Below are positions 55,847-64,000 of a stretch of DNA of 64,000 nucleotides, one piece after another; the stretch's first letter is position 1, and each line of letters begins with the position of its first letter. The DNA lies in contig JADJRL010000003.1 of assembly GCA_016712225.1 (NCBI GenBank), forward strand, positions 1,563,501 through 1,627,500, given 5' to 3'. The notes beneath the pieces are model-generated. The model did no database searches. It saw nothing but the letters and a program-made list of their open reading frames with translations, and had not been told where the DNA came from. Origin of the DNA: Candidatus Defluviibacterium haderslevense. Lineage in GTDB: Bacteria > Bacteroidota > Bacteroidia > Chitinophagales > Saprospiraceae. The position numbers and the translations under genes are program-made.

Positions 55847-56846
55847 AACTTATAGCAAAATTATTTTTAAACTTTTCCAATTTCTTTTCTAAGATAGAAA
55901 AGTATTTATTTCTTGATTTTTCTGATTCACCACTAATATTTTCTGATTTATTTATTAATTTTTGGATCCAATGATTTGTAAAGTCCCCGAAGCGCTCGCT
56001 TGTTGTACTAAGGAAATTGGGATTATCATGAGTAATAAATGTAATCAAACCAGTGGAGTGTTTTAAAAGTATCGTGTTATTCGTATGCGTCATTTCATTA
56101 AAATAAACTTTAAATGGAGTGTCCTTTTGAGTAATTGGGTTTGGTAATTTAATTCCATTTTTCATTATTGTTTTATTCCTTTGTATAAGGTCTTCAAGAT
56201 CATTTATAATTAGATTTAATAATTCTTTATTTGTCAATTCACCACTTTCTATAAACCATTTGAGTTGATTCAAGGTGTTATCTAATATATTAATACTCCA
56301 TATTTCAGTACTTGGAAAACTATTATAATAAGAAGTAATATTTTTTAGTAAGTCTTGAACTTTTTCATTTTTTACAAGCGTATTAATCTCGGTTTTTAAA
56401 TCAACATTGGTAGGTATGTCCCAATTCGTTTTTGCCCAGATGAACAGTTTAAATGCAGATAAATATGGAAATTGAAAATATTGAAATAATGAAATTTCAT
56501 TTGAAGTATAATAGACATAAATATCTTTAAGATTGCTGGTTTTTACAAAGTTCAAAAGAATATTTTCCAAATAGTGTACATATGAAGTTTTAGGCACCAT
56601 AACTTCTGAACAGTCAAAAATAGCGGTTAAATTACTTTCATCAAGTAAAGCGTCTATTGATATTTTAAAAGTGTCTTTTATTAACAAAAGTTCATGAAGA
56701 TTGAGTTGGGATTCATTCCGGATTTTTTTATAGAACGCATCCGAACTAATATTTAGAAGTTGAGCAGTTTTAGACTTCCAATTTTTTTCCCCTAAAAGTA
56801 CTTCCAGTTTATTAAATAAATTTTTTGTAAATAATTCTGTGTTCAT
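55845..56846 (-). CDS. Putative HTH-domain protein of unknown function
   Basis: The product has 333 residues. Residues about 20-68 (WKSKTAQLLNISSDAFYKKI, then NESQLNLHELLLIKDTFKIS) look like a lambda-repressor-type helix-turn-helix, in the order expected for XRE-like regulators. The remaining ~260 residues are mainly helical and match no domain I know; there is no signal peptide or membrane helix, so it is probably cytoplasmic. It may respond to an internal signal through the large C-terminal part. It stands alone, convergent with the lipoprotein operon. DNA targets cannot be predicted. Confidence 0.55.
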   Translation of the reverse strand: MNTELFTKNLFNKLEVLLGEKNWKSKTAQLLNISSDAFYKKIRNESQLNLHELLLIKDTFKISIDALLDESNLTAIFDCSEVMVPKTSYVHYLENILLNFVKTSNLKDIYVYYTSNEISLFQYFQFPYLSAFKLFIWAKTNWDIPTNVDLKTEINTLVKNEKVQDLLKNITSYYNSFPSTEIWSINILDNTLNQLKWFIESGELTNKELLNLIINDLEDLIQRNKTIMKNGIKLPNPITQKDTPFKVYFNEMTHTNNTILLKHSTGLITFITHDNPNFLSTTSERFGDFTNHWIQKLINKSENISGESEKSRNKYFSILEKKLEKFKNNFAIS

Positions 56847-57216
56847 AAGGTAGTATAATTTAGTTAAATATAGTAGCTATTAAAGCCAAATATAGTTAGA
56901 ATTTGAAAAGTTGGTTATTTTTTTTGTCTATTAGCACCTTACTCTAATTGCAATTTTTAAAGAGTTAGGCCTTGAATTCAAAAGTATTCATTTCGATTAA
57001 ATTGAACTAAAACCGTTGTAATTATTATTTTATTAATTGTAACAGAAAAATCAAGCCCAAAATATCCTATTAAGAACTATCAGAATTTTGATTCTCCGCT
57101 CTTGAATATCTACAAGCCTAATTAATTGTGTGCTTAAATTTTAATTATTGTTAGATTAAATCAATAATTTCTTAGCTATTATTTAAGAATTATCTATTTT
57201 TATTCAAATTTTGAGA
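56847..57216. other. 370-bp divergent intergenic region
   Basis: AT-rich sequence between the HTH gene and the ComM-type gene. I see no gene, hairpin with U-run or full promoter motif. Confidence 0.6.
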
Positions 57217-58773
57217 ATGCTTATTAAATCCTATTCTGCTGCCGTCTACGGGGTGGATGCTAAAACAATTACCGTAGAAGTAAATGCCGGTGGCACTGTG
57301 GCTGCCGGAAAAATAAATTATTTTTTGGTCGGTCTACCAGATAATGCTGTGAAGGAAGGTTATCAAAGAATTGAGGCTGCCATTAAAAATATAGGTTATC
57401 AATTTCCGCGACTTAAACTGGTCGTTAATCTGGCACCCGCAGATCTAAGAAAGGAAGGATCTGCATATGATCTACCTATTGCTTTAGCAATTTTGGCTGC
57501 AACCAAACAAATCAATGGTGCGATATTGGATCAGTACATGATTATGGGTGAACTTTCACTTGATGGAAGCCTAAGGCCTATCAAGGGAGCTTTACCAATA
57601 GGGATTCAAGCCCGTAAGGAAAAATTCAAGGGCATCATTATTCCTTCAGTTAATGCTAAAGAAGCCGCTATAGTGAATCAAATGGATGTTATTGGAGTCG
57701 ATAATTTGCAAGAAGCTGTAGAATTCATCAATGGTACCCGCCAGATTGAGCCTTTGTTTTTTGATACGCGCGAGGAATTTGCTTACCAACAAACCCTTTA
57801 TGATCGAGATTTTTCAGATGTTCGAGGACAACAGAATATCAAACGCGCCCTTGAAATCGCTGCAGCAGGAGGTCATAATGTCATATTAATAGGTCCACCG
57901 GGGGCTGGAAAAACGATGTTAGCCCAAAGACTTCCTACCATACTTCCTCCTCTAACGCTTCATGAATCATTAGAAACGACTAAAATTCATTCTGTTGCTG
58001 GTATTTTGCCTGGAAATTCGGGCTTAGTGTCCATTAGACCATTCAGATCACCACATCATACGATTAGTGATGTTGCCTTAGTGGGAGGTGGTAGTAATCC
58101 GGCACCAGGAGAGATTTCTTTGGCCCATAATGGCGTATTGTTTTTGGACGAATTACCGGAATTCAAACGAACCGTTTTGGAGGTACTCAGACAACCTATG
58201 GAGGATCGAAAAGTCACGATATCCAGAGCTAAAATTTCATTGGATTATCCAGCTAATTTTATGTTGATTGCATCCATGAATCCTTGCCCATGTGGATTTT
58301 ATAATCATCCAGACAAAGATTGTGTTTGTGGTCCCGGAATTGTAAAAAAATATTTAGCTAAAATCAGTGGTCCATTACTAGATCGCATCGATCTTCATGT
58401 AGAAGTGACGCCGGTATCTTCCGATGAACTTATGGAAACTAGCAAATCTTCTGAAAACTCACAACATATCAGAGAACGCGTTCAAATCGCGCGTGAACGT
58501 CAGGAAATAAGGTATAAGGATATGAAGGACGTGCATTCCAATGCTCAGATATCATCGAGTATGGTCCGGGATTTATGTTACATCAATCAAGCCGGTGCTG
58601 TTCTTTTAAAAACGGCCATGGAGCGATTACAATTATCGGCAAGAGCTTATGACCGAATCTTGAAAGTCGCCCGAACCATCGCAGATTTATCCGCTTCTGA
58701 TGATATAAAAATAGAGCATTTGGCTGAAGCAATCCACTTTAGAAGTTTGGATCGTGAAGGTTGGGCTGGGTGA
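57217..58773 (+). CDS. comM: YifB/ComM family Mg-chelatase-like AAA+ ATPase
   Basis: The product has 518 residues from the ATG at 57217; a TTG six bases upstream is in frame but unneeded. An N-terminal Lon-protease-like ChlI domain (about 1-165: YSAAVYGVDAKTITVEVN, YDLPIALAILAA) precedes an AAA+ core with Walker A GPPGAGKT (226-233) and Walker B LFLDE (Asp311, Glu312). A Cys-rich insert (NPCPCGFYNHPDKDCVCG) and the C-terminal Mg-chelatase helical domain (LSARAYDRILKVARTIADL) follow. In Vibrio and relatives ComM is a helicase that extends heteroduplex during natural transformation; that role is inferred here from the family. Confidence 0.92.
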   Translation: MLIKSYSAAVYGVDAKTITVEVNAGGTVAAGKINYFLVGLPDNAVKEGYQRIEAAIKNIGYQFPRLKLVVNLAPADLRKEGSAYDLPIALAILAATKQINGAILDQYMIMGELSLDGSLRPIKGALPIGIQARKEKFKGIIIPSVNAKEAAIVNQMDVIGVDNLQEAVEFINGTRQIEPLFFDTREEFAYQQTLYDRDFSDVRGQQNIKRALEIAAAGGHNVILIGPPGAGKTMLAQRLPTILPPLTLHESLETTKIHSVAGILPGNSGLVSIRPFRSPHHTISDVALVGGGSNPAPGEISLAHNGVLFLDELPEFKRTVLEVLRQPMEDRKVTISRAKISLDYPANFMLIASMNPCPCGFYNHPDKDCVCGPGIVKKYLAKISGPLLDRIDLHVEVTPVSSDELMETSKSSENSQHIRERVQIARERQEIRYKDMKDVHSNAQISSSMVRDLCYINQAGAVLLKTAMERLQLSARAYDRILKVARTIADLSASDDIKIEHLAEAIHFRSLDREGWAG

Positions 58774-58956
58774 TTTGGAGAAGTTATTTTTTATTAAATT
58801 GAACTGCATTATAGTTTAGGTGAGCATATTGCCAAATTAATGGATATCTTTATACTGACACATTGAATTTGATTACGTTACTATGAGGGAAGTTATGCTT
58901 AATTAGAGCCTCGTATCAATGAACCAATGTTTTAAATGACGTAAATTCCTTTTATT

Positions 58957-59823
58957 ATGAAATATCTTCCCATTTTATTTTTTGCTTTAATAACAAATTA
59001 TATTTATAGTCAAGAGGAGTATCCGACTATTGGAAGTGAATGGACTTTCGAGACAATTGACGCTACTATTGGGGGCGGTCATGCTTACATAAATTATTTT
59101 ACTAAAAAAATATTAGATACAGTTAATACGAATGGTAAAAGGATCTATTATTGGGGATATATGGATTCTATGTATCTTGAAAATGATAAAATGTACTTTT
59201 GGGATAAAGGGTTAAAATCTTATGAAATGTATTATGACTTTAATTCCACTTCAAAATATGAAATTAAATATTGGGATGAAGCTTCAAGAAGTATTAAAAT
59301 AGCCAAAATAGAAGTAGATTCTATTTACAATACGATTTTATTTTTGGATACAATTCCAACACAATTATTGAGAATTTCAAAAACGGACAATGCTACCGAT
59401 GATTTCTTAATTCCAGTGTATAAAAACATTGGATCTTCGAATGAAGCAATAAAATTAGAGTTAAGTGATGTTTTGTGGGATTCCCCATATAGTGTTGATA
59501 AATTGAGATGTTTCAAATCAAATAGCATATCCTATAATTTCCAATACTATCCTTGCGATAGTATTTGGTATTCTAGAGGATCAATTAATACATTTGGAAC
59601 GGAACAAAATCAAATAACTATAAATCCTAATCCTACATCAGACTTGATTCACATTAGTGGAACCGAAAAAGACTTAGCTTTTATTTTGTATGATCTTCAA
59701 GGAAAAAAAATCTCCAGTGGTATAACCATTAATCGCGAAATTAGTATACCATTCAGTGGTGTTTTTATTTTAAAAATCAAGTTAGATTATGGGTATTCAA
59801 TGAATAAAGTAGTTAGGATTTAG
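58957..59823 (+). CDS. Small secreted protein with T9SS sorting domain, tandem copy 1
   Basis: The product has 288 residues with a signal peptide (LITNYIYSQ). The mature part starts EEYPTIGSEWTFETI and is beta-rich with aromatic repeats, including a late CysX...PCDSIW segment. The last ~75 residues are a T9SS type A sorting domain (ITINPNPTSDLIHISG, FILYDLQGKKISSG, GVFILKIKLD). The protein would be exported through the T9SS. It is related to the next gene (same opening motif PIG-x-x-WT[FY]ETI, same PCDSI segment), so the pair arose by tandem duplication. The biological role is unknown. Confidence 0.75.
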   Translation: MKYLPILFFALITNYIYSQEEYPTIGSEWTFETIDATIGGGHAYINYFTKKILDTVNTNGKRIYYWGYMDSMYLENDKMYFWDKGLKSYEMYYDFNSTSKYEIKYWDEASRSIKIAKIEVDSIYNTILFLDTIPTQLLRISKTDNATDDFLIPVYKNIGSSNEAIKLELSDVLWDSPYSVDKLRCFKSNSISYNFQYYPCDSIWYSRGSINTFGTEQNQITINPNPTSDLIHISGTEKDLAFILYDLQGKKISSGITINREISIPFSGVFILKIKLDYGYSMNKVVRI

Positions 59824-59898
59824 AAAAGAAAGTATTCATTCAAAAAAATAAACCAATTCATTCCGCTTTAATTTTTTGGCATATAAAAATCTTCTATT

Positions 59899-60834
59899 AT
59901 GAAATACCTTATACTTTTTTTATTGTTCATTTTTTCAAGTGATATATATGGCCAATTGGAATTTGCTCCAATTGGTGCTCAATGGACTTATGAAACTATT
60001 TCTTATTCATTTACTGGAGAAAAATCAAATTCGATTACTATTTTTGAAAGTCTACAAGACACTGTAGTAAATCAAAAAAAATGTCGATTGTTGAAACGAT
60101 ATGAAATTGTGAAAGGTAAAGTTGGCAACCCGAATATGACTTATTTTTATAAACCAGCAATAATTCTTCAAGATAAATATAAAATATTTCATTTAATTCA
60201 AGATAGCTTCTATCTGCTATATGATTGGAGTATGAAATCTGGAGATTCAATAGAATTACAAGGCGAAAGGTTCCCCACCGAAGGTTTAGTTCCAGGTTAT
60301 TCTACTAAAATTAAGAGCAATATAATTGATACACGTTTTGGGTTTTCAGTTCGAAAAATAGAGCAAGACATGTTTTGTGGTGGCAGATTAGGAAGTTGGG
60401 TTAATATAATACAGTTTGAAAAATTTGGTATGATAGAGAATTGCTTATTTTATATGGGTGAATTTTGTGGAATTGATTATAACATAACTTATCACTTGCG
60501 ATGTTATCAAGATGATCAAGTTGGTCTAATAAAATTTGATTCCATTCCTTGTGATTCCATAAGAACAGAAGTCCATGAGATAGCAGAAGAACCCAAGCTG
60601 ATTATTTATCCAACGATTGTTAGTAATCAATTAAATTTATTCATTGATGAGAATTACATTAATTATTCTCAGATTTTTTCCATGAATGGTACTCTAATGT
60701 TGAATCCTATAAATAGTATTTATAATGATAAAAGTGCTATTGATGTGAGTTATCTTATACCAGGAATTTATATTCTAAAAACTACTTTAAAGCATGGAAA
60801 TATTCTAGTTAACAAATTCATTAAAATGGAATAA
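59899..60834 (+). CDS. Small secreted protein with T9SS sorting domain, tandem copy 2
   Basis: The product has 311 residues with a signal peptide (FSSDIYGQ). It opens LEFAPIGAQWTYETISY, matching copy 1, and shares the late HLRCYQDD ... SIPCDSI segment with its LRCF ... YYPCDSI. The C-terminal ~80 residues (LIIYPTIVSNQLNLFI, IFSMNGTLML, GIYILKTTLKHG) fit a T9SS type A sorting domain with the usual PN replaced by PT. The two genes are only 75 bp apart, so one transcript is likely. Sequence divergence is large, so the duplication is not recent. Confidence 0.72.
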   Translation: MKYLILFLLFIFSSDIYGQLEFAPIGAQWTYETISYSFTGEKSNSITIFESLQDTVVNQKKCRLLKRYEIVKGKVGNPNMTYFYKPAIILQDKYKIFHLIQDSFYLLYDWSMKSGDSIELQGERFPTEGLVPGYSTKIKSNIIDTRFGFSVRKIEQDMFCGGRLGSWVNIIQFEKFGMIENCLFYMGEFCGIDYNITYHLRCYQDDQVGLIKFDSIPCDSIRTEVHEIAEEPKLIIYPTIVSNQLNLFIDENYINYSQIFSMNGTLMLNPINSIYNDKSAIDVSYLIPGIYILKTTLKHGNILVNKFIKME

Positions 60835-60986
60835 TTTATAACATTCTTTAGTGAAAATCAGTATCTATTTAAATTTATTATGAACATTATTATTCATTAT
60901 CTTTTAAATGATATATGCATTTACATTCATTAAATTTTAAAAGATTTATTGCGCATAATTCAATATCTTGTCCAAATTTTTAATTT

Positions 60987-62618
60987 ATGTGGAAGACTCA
61001 TCCTCGTGCCTTGCCTTATTTATTCTTTTCAGAAATGTGGGAACGTTTTGGCTATTACCTGATGATAGGAATATTTACCCTGTATCTCAAAGATGTAGAA
61101 ACAGGATATGGCATGACTGAAGCAGAATCAGCAGATCTGTATGGGACATTTATTGCTTTGGTATTTTTATTACCTTTTGTAGGTGGGTTAATAGCTGATC
61201 GATATTGGGCTTACAGGAAAACAATCATCATTGGAGGGATATTGATGGGACTAGGTTATTGTTTGATGATGGTCCATGATCTGAAAGTATTATATGTGGC
61301 CATGACATTGGTGATTTTCGGAAATGGTCTTTTCAAACCTAATATATCCACATTGTTGGGTAATGTCTATTCTACTCCACAACACAATGCTCAAAAAGAT
61401 GAAGGTTATAATATTTTCTATATGGGGATAAACATTGGAGCGTTTATTTGTAATTTTTTTGGGGCAGCATTACAGATTATGTTAGGATGGGGCTATGCAT
61501 TTCTGGCAGCTGGAATTGGAATGTTTATAGGAGTTGCTGTCTTTATAATTGGTACTAAACATTACATCGAATTTGATATTAAGAAAGGTGTTCAAGAAGG
61601 CGATATGTCTTTTATGAAAATTTGTATGCTGATCTTATTTCCTTCTGTTATTTTTGGAATTATTGGATGGATGATTCCGGGATCTTTGGTGGGATCGGAT
61701 AGTACTGATGCCTTTATTTTTGCTTGTATCCCGGTACTTTATTTTTATGCTTCACTTTACTTTGGAGCAGCAGTTGATGAAAAACGTCCGATATTAGCAT
61801 TATTAGCCATTTTTGTTGTAGTCATTTTATTTTGGGCAGTGTTTAAGCAGAATGGTTCTGCATTGAATACCTGGGCAGACCGATATACGCAACGAGAGAT
61901 AACAGGAGGTACTAAAGAGGTATTCGAAACATTCAAATTATCTAAATCTATAACTTATGTAAAAGATTCCGTGCCGGTCTACGATCAACAATTTCGATTG
62001 CAAAAAGAAAATGGAAAAGTCATGAAAGAATTTGCCTATCCCATTTATTTTAGAAATGTTACAGAAGAAAAAAAGCCAGCAGAAGGCGCTACAATTGCTG
62101 TATGGAGTACCAACCTTAGTCAATCCATCAATCCGGCATGGGTTATCATCTTGACACCATTAGTCGTTGCACTTTTTACCAGATTAAGACGTCGGGGAAA
62201 AGAACCTAGCACCCCAACAAAAATTGCCATGGGTTTATTCATTTCTGCAATATCAGTATTATTTATGGTGGCGGCTGTTGCGATGACCAATAATGGAATG
62301 AATAAAGCAAGTGTAATGTGGTTAATTATGGGATATGGAGTAATTACTATTGGCGAATTATTCTTAAGTCCAATGGGTTTATCTTTAGTGTCTAAATTGA
62401 GCCCTACCCGAATCACTTCGTTAATGATGGGAGGATGGTTTGTATCTACAAGTATTGGAAATAAACTATCAGGAGTACTTGCTACGCTTTGGGATACTTA
62501 TGAAGACAAAACCAATTATTTTTGGTTGAATTTTGTGTTGCTGATATTTGCAAGTGTCTTGATGCTATCTATGTTACGATGGTTGAATGGAGTTATGAAG
62601 GAAAAGGGAATTAATTGA
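60987..62618 (+). CDS. POT/PTR2 family proton-dependent oligopeptide transporter
   Basis: The product has 543 residues with about 12-14 membrane helices. POT transporters import di- and tripeptides with protons across the inner membrane. The proton-coupling motif ExxERFxYY is seen near the start as SEMWERFGYYLMIG, followed by GGLIADRYWAYRKTII (motif A type) and the PTR2 signature region IFYMGINIGAFICN near residue 145. An extended hydrophilic insert (about 295-375: TQREITGGTKEVFETF ...) between helices is common in Bacteroidota members. It stands alone after the T9SS pair and is convergent with the flavin reductase gene. Confidence 0.9.
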   Translation: MWKTHPRALPYLFFSEMWERFGYYLMIGIFTLYLKDVETGYGMTEAESADLYGTFIALVFLLPFVGGLIADRYWAYRKTIIIGGILMGLGYCLMMVHDLKVLYVAMTLVIFGNGLFKPNISTLLGNVYSTPQHNAQKDEGYNIFYMGINIGAFICNFFGAALQIMLGWGYAFLAAGIGMFIGVAVFIIGTKHYIEFDIKKGVQEGDMSFMKICMLILFPSVIFGIIGWMIPGSLVGSDSTDAFIFACIPVLYFYASLYFGAAVDEKRPILALLAIFVVVILFWAVFKQNGSALNTWADRYTQREITGGTKEVFETFKLSKSITYVKDSVPVYDQQFRLQKENGKVMKEFAYPIYFRNVTEEKKPAEGATIAVWSTNLSQSINPAWVIILTPLVVALFTRLRRRGKEPSTPTKIAMGLFISAISVLFMVAAVAMTNNGMNKASVMWLIMGYGVITIGELFLSPMGLSLVSKLSPTRITSLMMGGWFVSTSIGNKLSGVLATLWDTYEDKTNYFWLNFVLLIFASVLMLSMLRWLNGVMKEKGIN

Positions 62619-62705
62619 TTGGAATAAGGTGATTGAAATGCGTATCAACCTATTTTAATTGGTTTTTTAAAGCGTTTTATAAGAGTCCATTTTCAGAAAT
62701 ACTTT

Positions 62706-63587
62706 TTATAAAGCACATAATAAGTTCACAGCTAAGTCCATGTTACCTTCTTCAAATAATTTGACAGCTAAATGATGACCTGAATTTATTTTGTCTATGG
62801 ACTTAATTATATTTTGGCAATCAGGAAAATCTTTTAAAACTTCAAGTGCAGTGAGTTGATTGGGCAATGCTTTCAATCCACTCATATAGGCAATATGATT
62901 TGCTGATAGAATATTACTCATTCTAATATGTTCCGGAAGATTTGGATACCCAACAATTGGTAAATGTTGGGATTGTGGCATTGCTAAAACTGATTTGCCA
63001 CTCGCCCTTACATAAAAAGCACGACCCATTCTACCCATTAAATCTATTTTTTGTGGATCAATCCGACTATTTTCATCTAATATAGATTCACTCACATGCA
63101 TACACACCACTTTACAGATAATTAAATGTCCCGCTCCACCTTGGTCACCTAGTGGAATGATCTCCTGAACGACACATTCCATATTAACCGGGGATTCTTT
63201 GACTAAAGGACACTTTACAAGTTCTGCAGGGACAGGAGTTAATCCCGACTGTTCGAATTCACTGATTTCTGTTGGAAAATCCACACTGCAGATCATCATC
63301 TGTCTGACGATTTCATAATTGACCACATTAACTACACATTCTTTAGACTCCATAATATTGTGCAGGGTATCCTTAGTGGTATTGCCTTCTACGCGACGAT
63401 TTGATGAAAAGACCAAGATGGGTGGATTACTGCTAAAAGCATTAAAGAAGCTGTAGGGAGCTAGATTTGTACGACCCTGAGCATCCATAGTACTCACAAA
63501 AGCAATAGGCCTGGGAGCCACTGAGCCAAGCAGATATTGATGCAGATCTGCTGTTGGTATTGTACCTGGAATTATTTTACGTTTCAT
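62706..63587 (-). CDS. Flavin reductase-like (DIM6/NTAB family) protein
   Basis: The product has 293 residues. The N-terminal ~210 residues form an FMN-binding split barrel of the flavin reductase-like family: GSVAPRPIAFVSTMDAQGRT, NLAPYSFFNAFSSNPP, FSSNRRVEGNTTKDTL, SPVNMECVVQEIIPLGDQGG. Such proteins bind FMN and reduce flavin or other small molecules with NAD(P)H. The C-terminal ~80 residues are a helical extension. A -7-like box lies 24-31 bp upstream. The gene is convergent with the POT transporter and divergent from the thioredoxin-like gene. Confidence 0.85.
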   Translation of the reverse strand: MKRKIIPGTIPTADLHQYLLGSVAPRPIAFVSTMDAQGRTNLAPYSFFNAFSSNPPILVFSSNRRVEGNTTKDTLHNIMESKECVVNVVNYEIVRQMMICSVDFPTEISEFEQSGLTPVPAELVKCPLVKESPVNMECVVQEIIPLGDQGGAGHLIICKVVCMHVSESILDENSRIDPQKIDLMGRMGRAFYVRASGKSVLAMPQSQHLPIVGYPNLPEHIRMSNILSANHIAYMSGLKALPNQLTALEVLKDFPDCQNIIKSIDKINSGHHLAVKLFEEGNMDLAVNLLCAL

Positions 63588-63610
63588 ATTCTTTTCAATT
63601 AACTTTCGAA

Positions 63611-63618
63611 CAAAAGTA
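63611..63618 (-). promoter_or_regulatory. Possible -7 box for the flavin reductase-like gene
   Basis: On the minus strand TACTTTTG matches TAnnTTTG, 24-31 bp before the ATG at 63587. A TTG at the -33 distance is missing. Confidence 0.4.
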
Positions 63619-63722
63619 AATCATTCTCCCCGCCTTATAAAATGAATATCTTCAGGGTTCATTAGAACCTAATGGCTTTTTTTTTATTATTCTACCAATC
63701 AAATCATCTAAATCCAGTGTCT

Positions 63723-64000
63723 ATGAAGTCAGTTTTACTCATTGGTGGACTTATATTACTTGCCATTTTAGTGAAATATTTTTATTTTAAACCCATGTTG
63801 GTCTACGGACAGGATGCTCCTCGTTTTGAGGTCATTGATCTCGCAGGACAACCGATAAAATTAGAGGATTTTAAAGATCACTATTTGTTGATTGATTTTT
63901 GGGGAAGTTGGTGTGGACCTTGTAGAGCCGAGAATCCAATACTTGCTATGATGTATGCTAAATATAAAGACAAAGCATTTAAACAAGCTACAGGCATTAA
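63723..64000 (+). CDS. TlpA/ResA-like thioredoxin, 5' part only (partial)
   Basis: About 92 codons are visible before the window ends. An N-terminal membrane segment (VLLIGGLILLAILVKYF) anchors the protein. The TlpA-like domain follows: QDAPRFEVIDLAGQPIKLED, DHYLLIDFWGSWCGPCRAEN, with the redox motif WCGPC. Such proteins reduce disulfides or serve cytochrome maturation on the outer face of the inner membrane. It resembles the partial gene at the left edge in family only; the two are not copies. The 3' part is missing. Confidence 0.88.
   Translation, partial: MKSVLLIGGLILLAILVKYFYFKPMLVYGQDAPRFEVIDLAGQPIKLEDFKDHYLLIDFWGSWCGPCRAENPILAMMYAKYKDKAFKQATGI

Noticed and set aside
1..64000. tRNA, rRNA or riboswitch genes
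   Set aside because: I scanned the intergenic spacers by eye for tRNA arms and conserved rRNA or riboswitch motifs and saw none; a covariance search would be needed to exclude short RNAs.

Overview
The window is AT-rich DNA from a member of the Bacteroidota, most likely the Saprospiria/Saprospiraceae; that placement is inferred from gene content and no rRNA is present. Supporting signs are a type IX secretion (T9SS) sortase of the PorU2 type, three proteins with T9SS type A C-terminal sorting domains, a GLPGLI-family protein beside a large outer-membrane barrel, a FISUMP-domain lipoprotein, and promoter-like matches to the Bacteroidota pattern TTG-N17-23-TAnnTTTG. I found no rRNA, tRNA, CRISPR array, prophage or intact insertion sequence.

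Layout. 1-304 is the cut end of a thioredoxin-like gene, followed by a T9SS cargo gene (386-2008). The dominant feature is 2136-30826: eight full-length, same-strand paralogues of about 960-1090 residues, each with a signal peptide, 7-10 tetratricopeptide (TPR) units of about 42 residues, a helical linker and a C-terminal CHAT (caspase-like) domain with an intact His/Cys pair. A ninth copy survives only as its last 70 codons (17420-17629). A FISUMP lipoprotein gene on the opposite strand interrupts the array. A recurring double-hairpin DNA element follows four of the intact genes and the remnant.

After the array come rsmG with a family 2 glycosyltransferase (minus strand), the large PorU2-like gene (32703-37727), and a surface-polysaccharide locus (37758-45198: toroid protein, FemAB/GNAT-like transferase, flippase, asparagine-synthetase-like enzyme, two glycosyltransferases). 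Next are a methionine-type aminotransferase, the outer-membrane barrel with GLPGLI partner, a nitroreductase, a DUF4442 protein and an MFS transporter. The right part holds three uncharacterised lipoprotein genes, a putative HTH protein, a ComM-type AAA+ ATPase, a tandem pair of T9SS cargo genes, a POT-family peptide transporter, a flavin reductase-like gene and the cut start of another thioredoxin-like gene.

How it may work together. The CHAT array looks like a locally expanding family of exported caspase-like proteins whose sensor (TPR) halves differ while the catalytic halves are kept alike by recombination: genes 2 and 3 share a 435-bp identical stretch with abrupt ends. The TPR arrays of genes 4, 5 and 8 are DNA-level 126-bp repeats, and the stretch between the catalytic His and Cys holds short repeats and a palindrome. 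Signal peptides on all eight argue against a cytoplasmic defence role of the Craspase kind. This array is the best candidate here for an undescribed system; its substrate and trigger cannot be read from the sequence.
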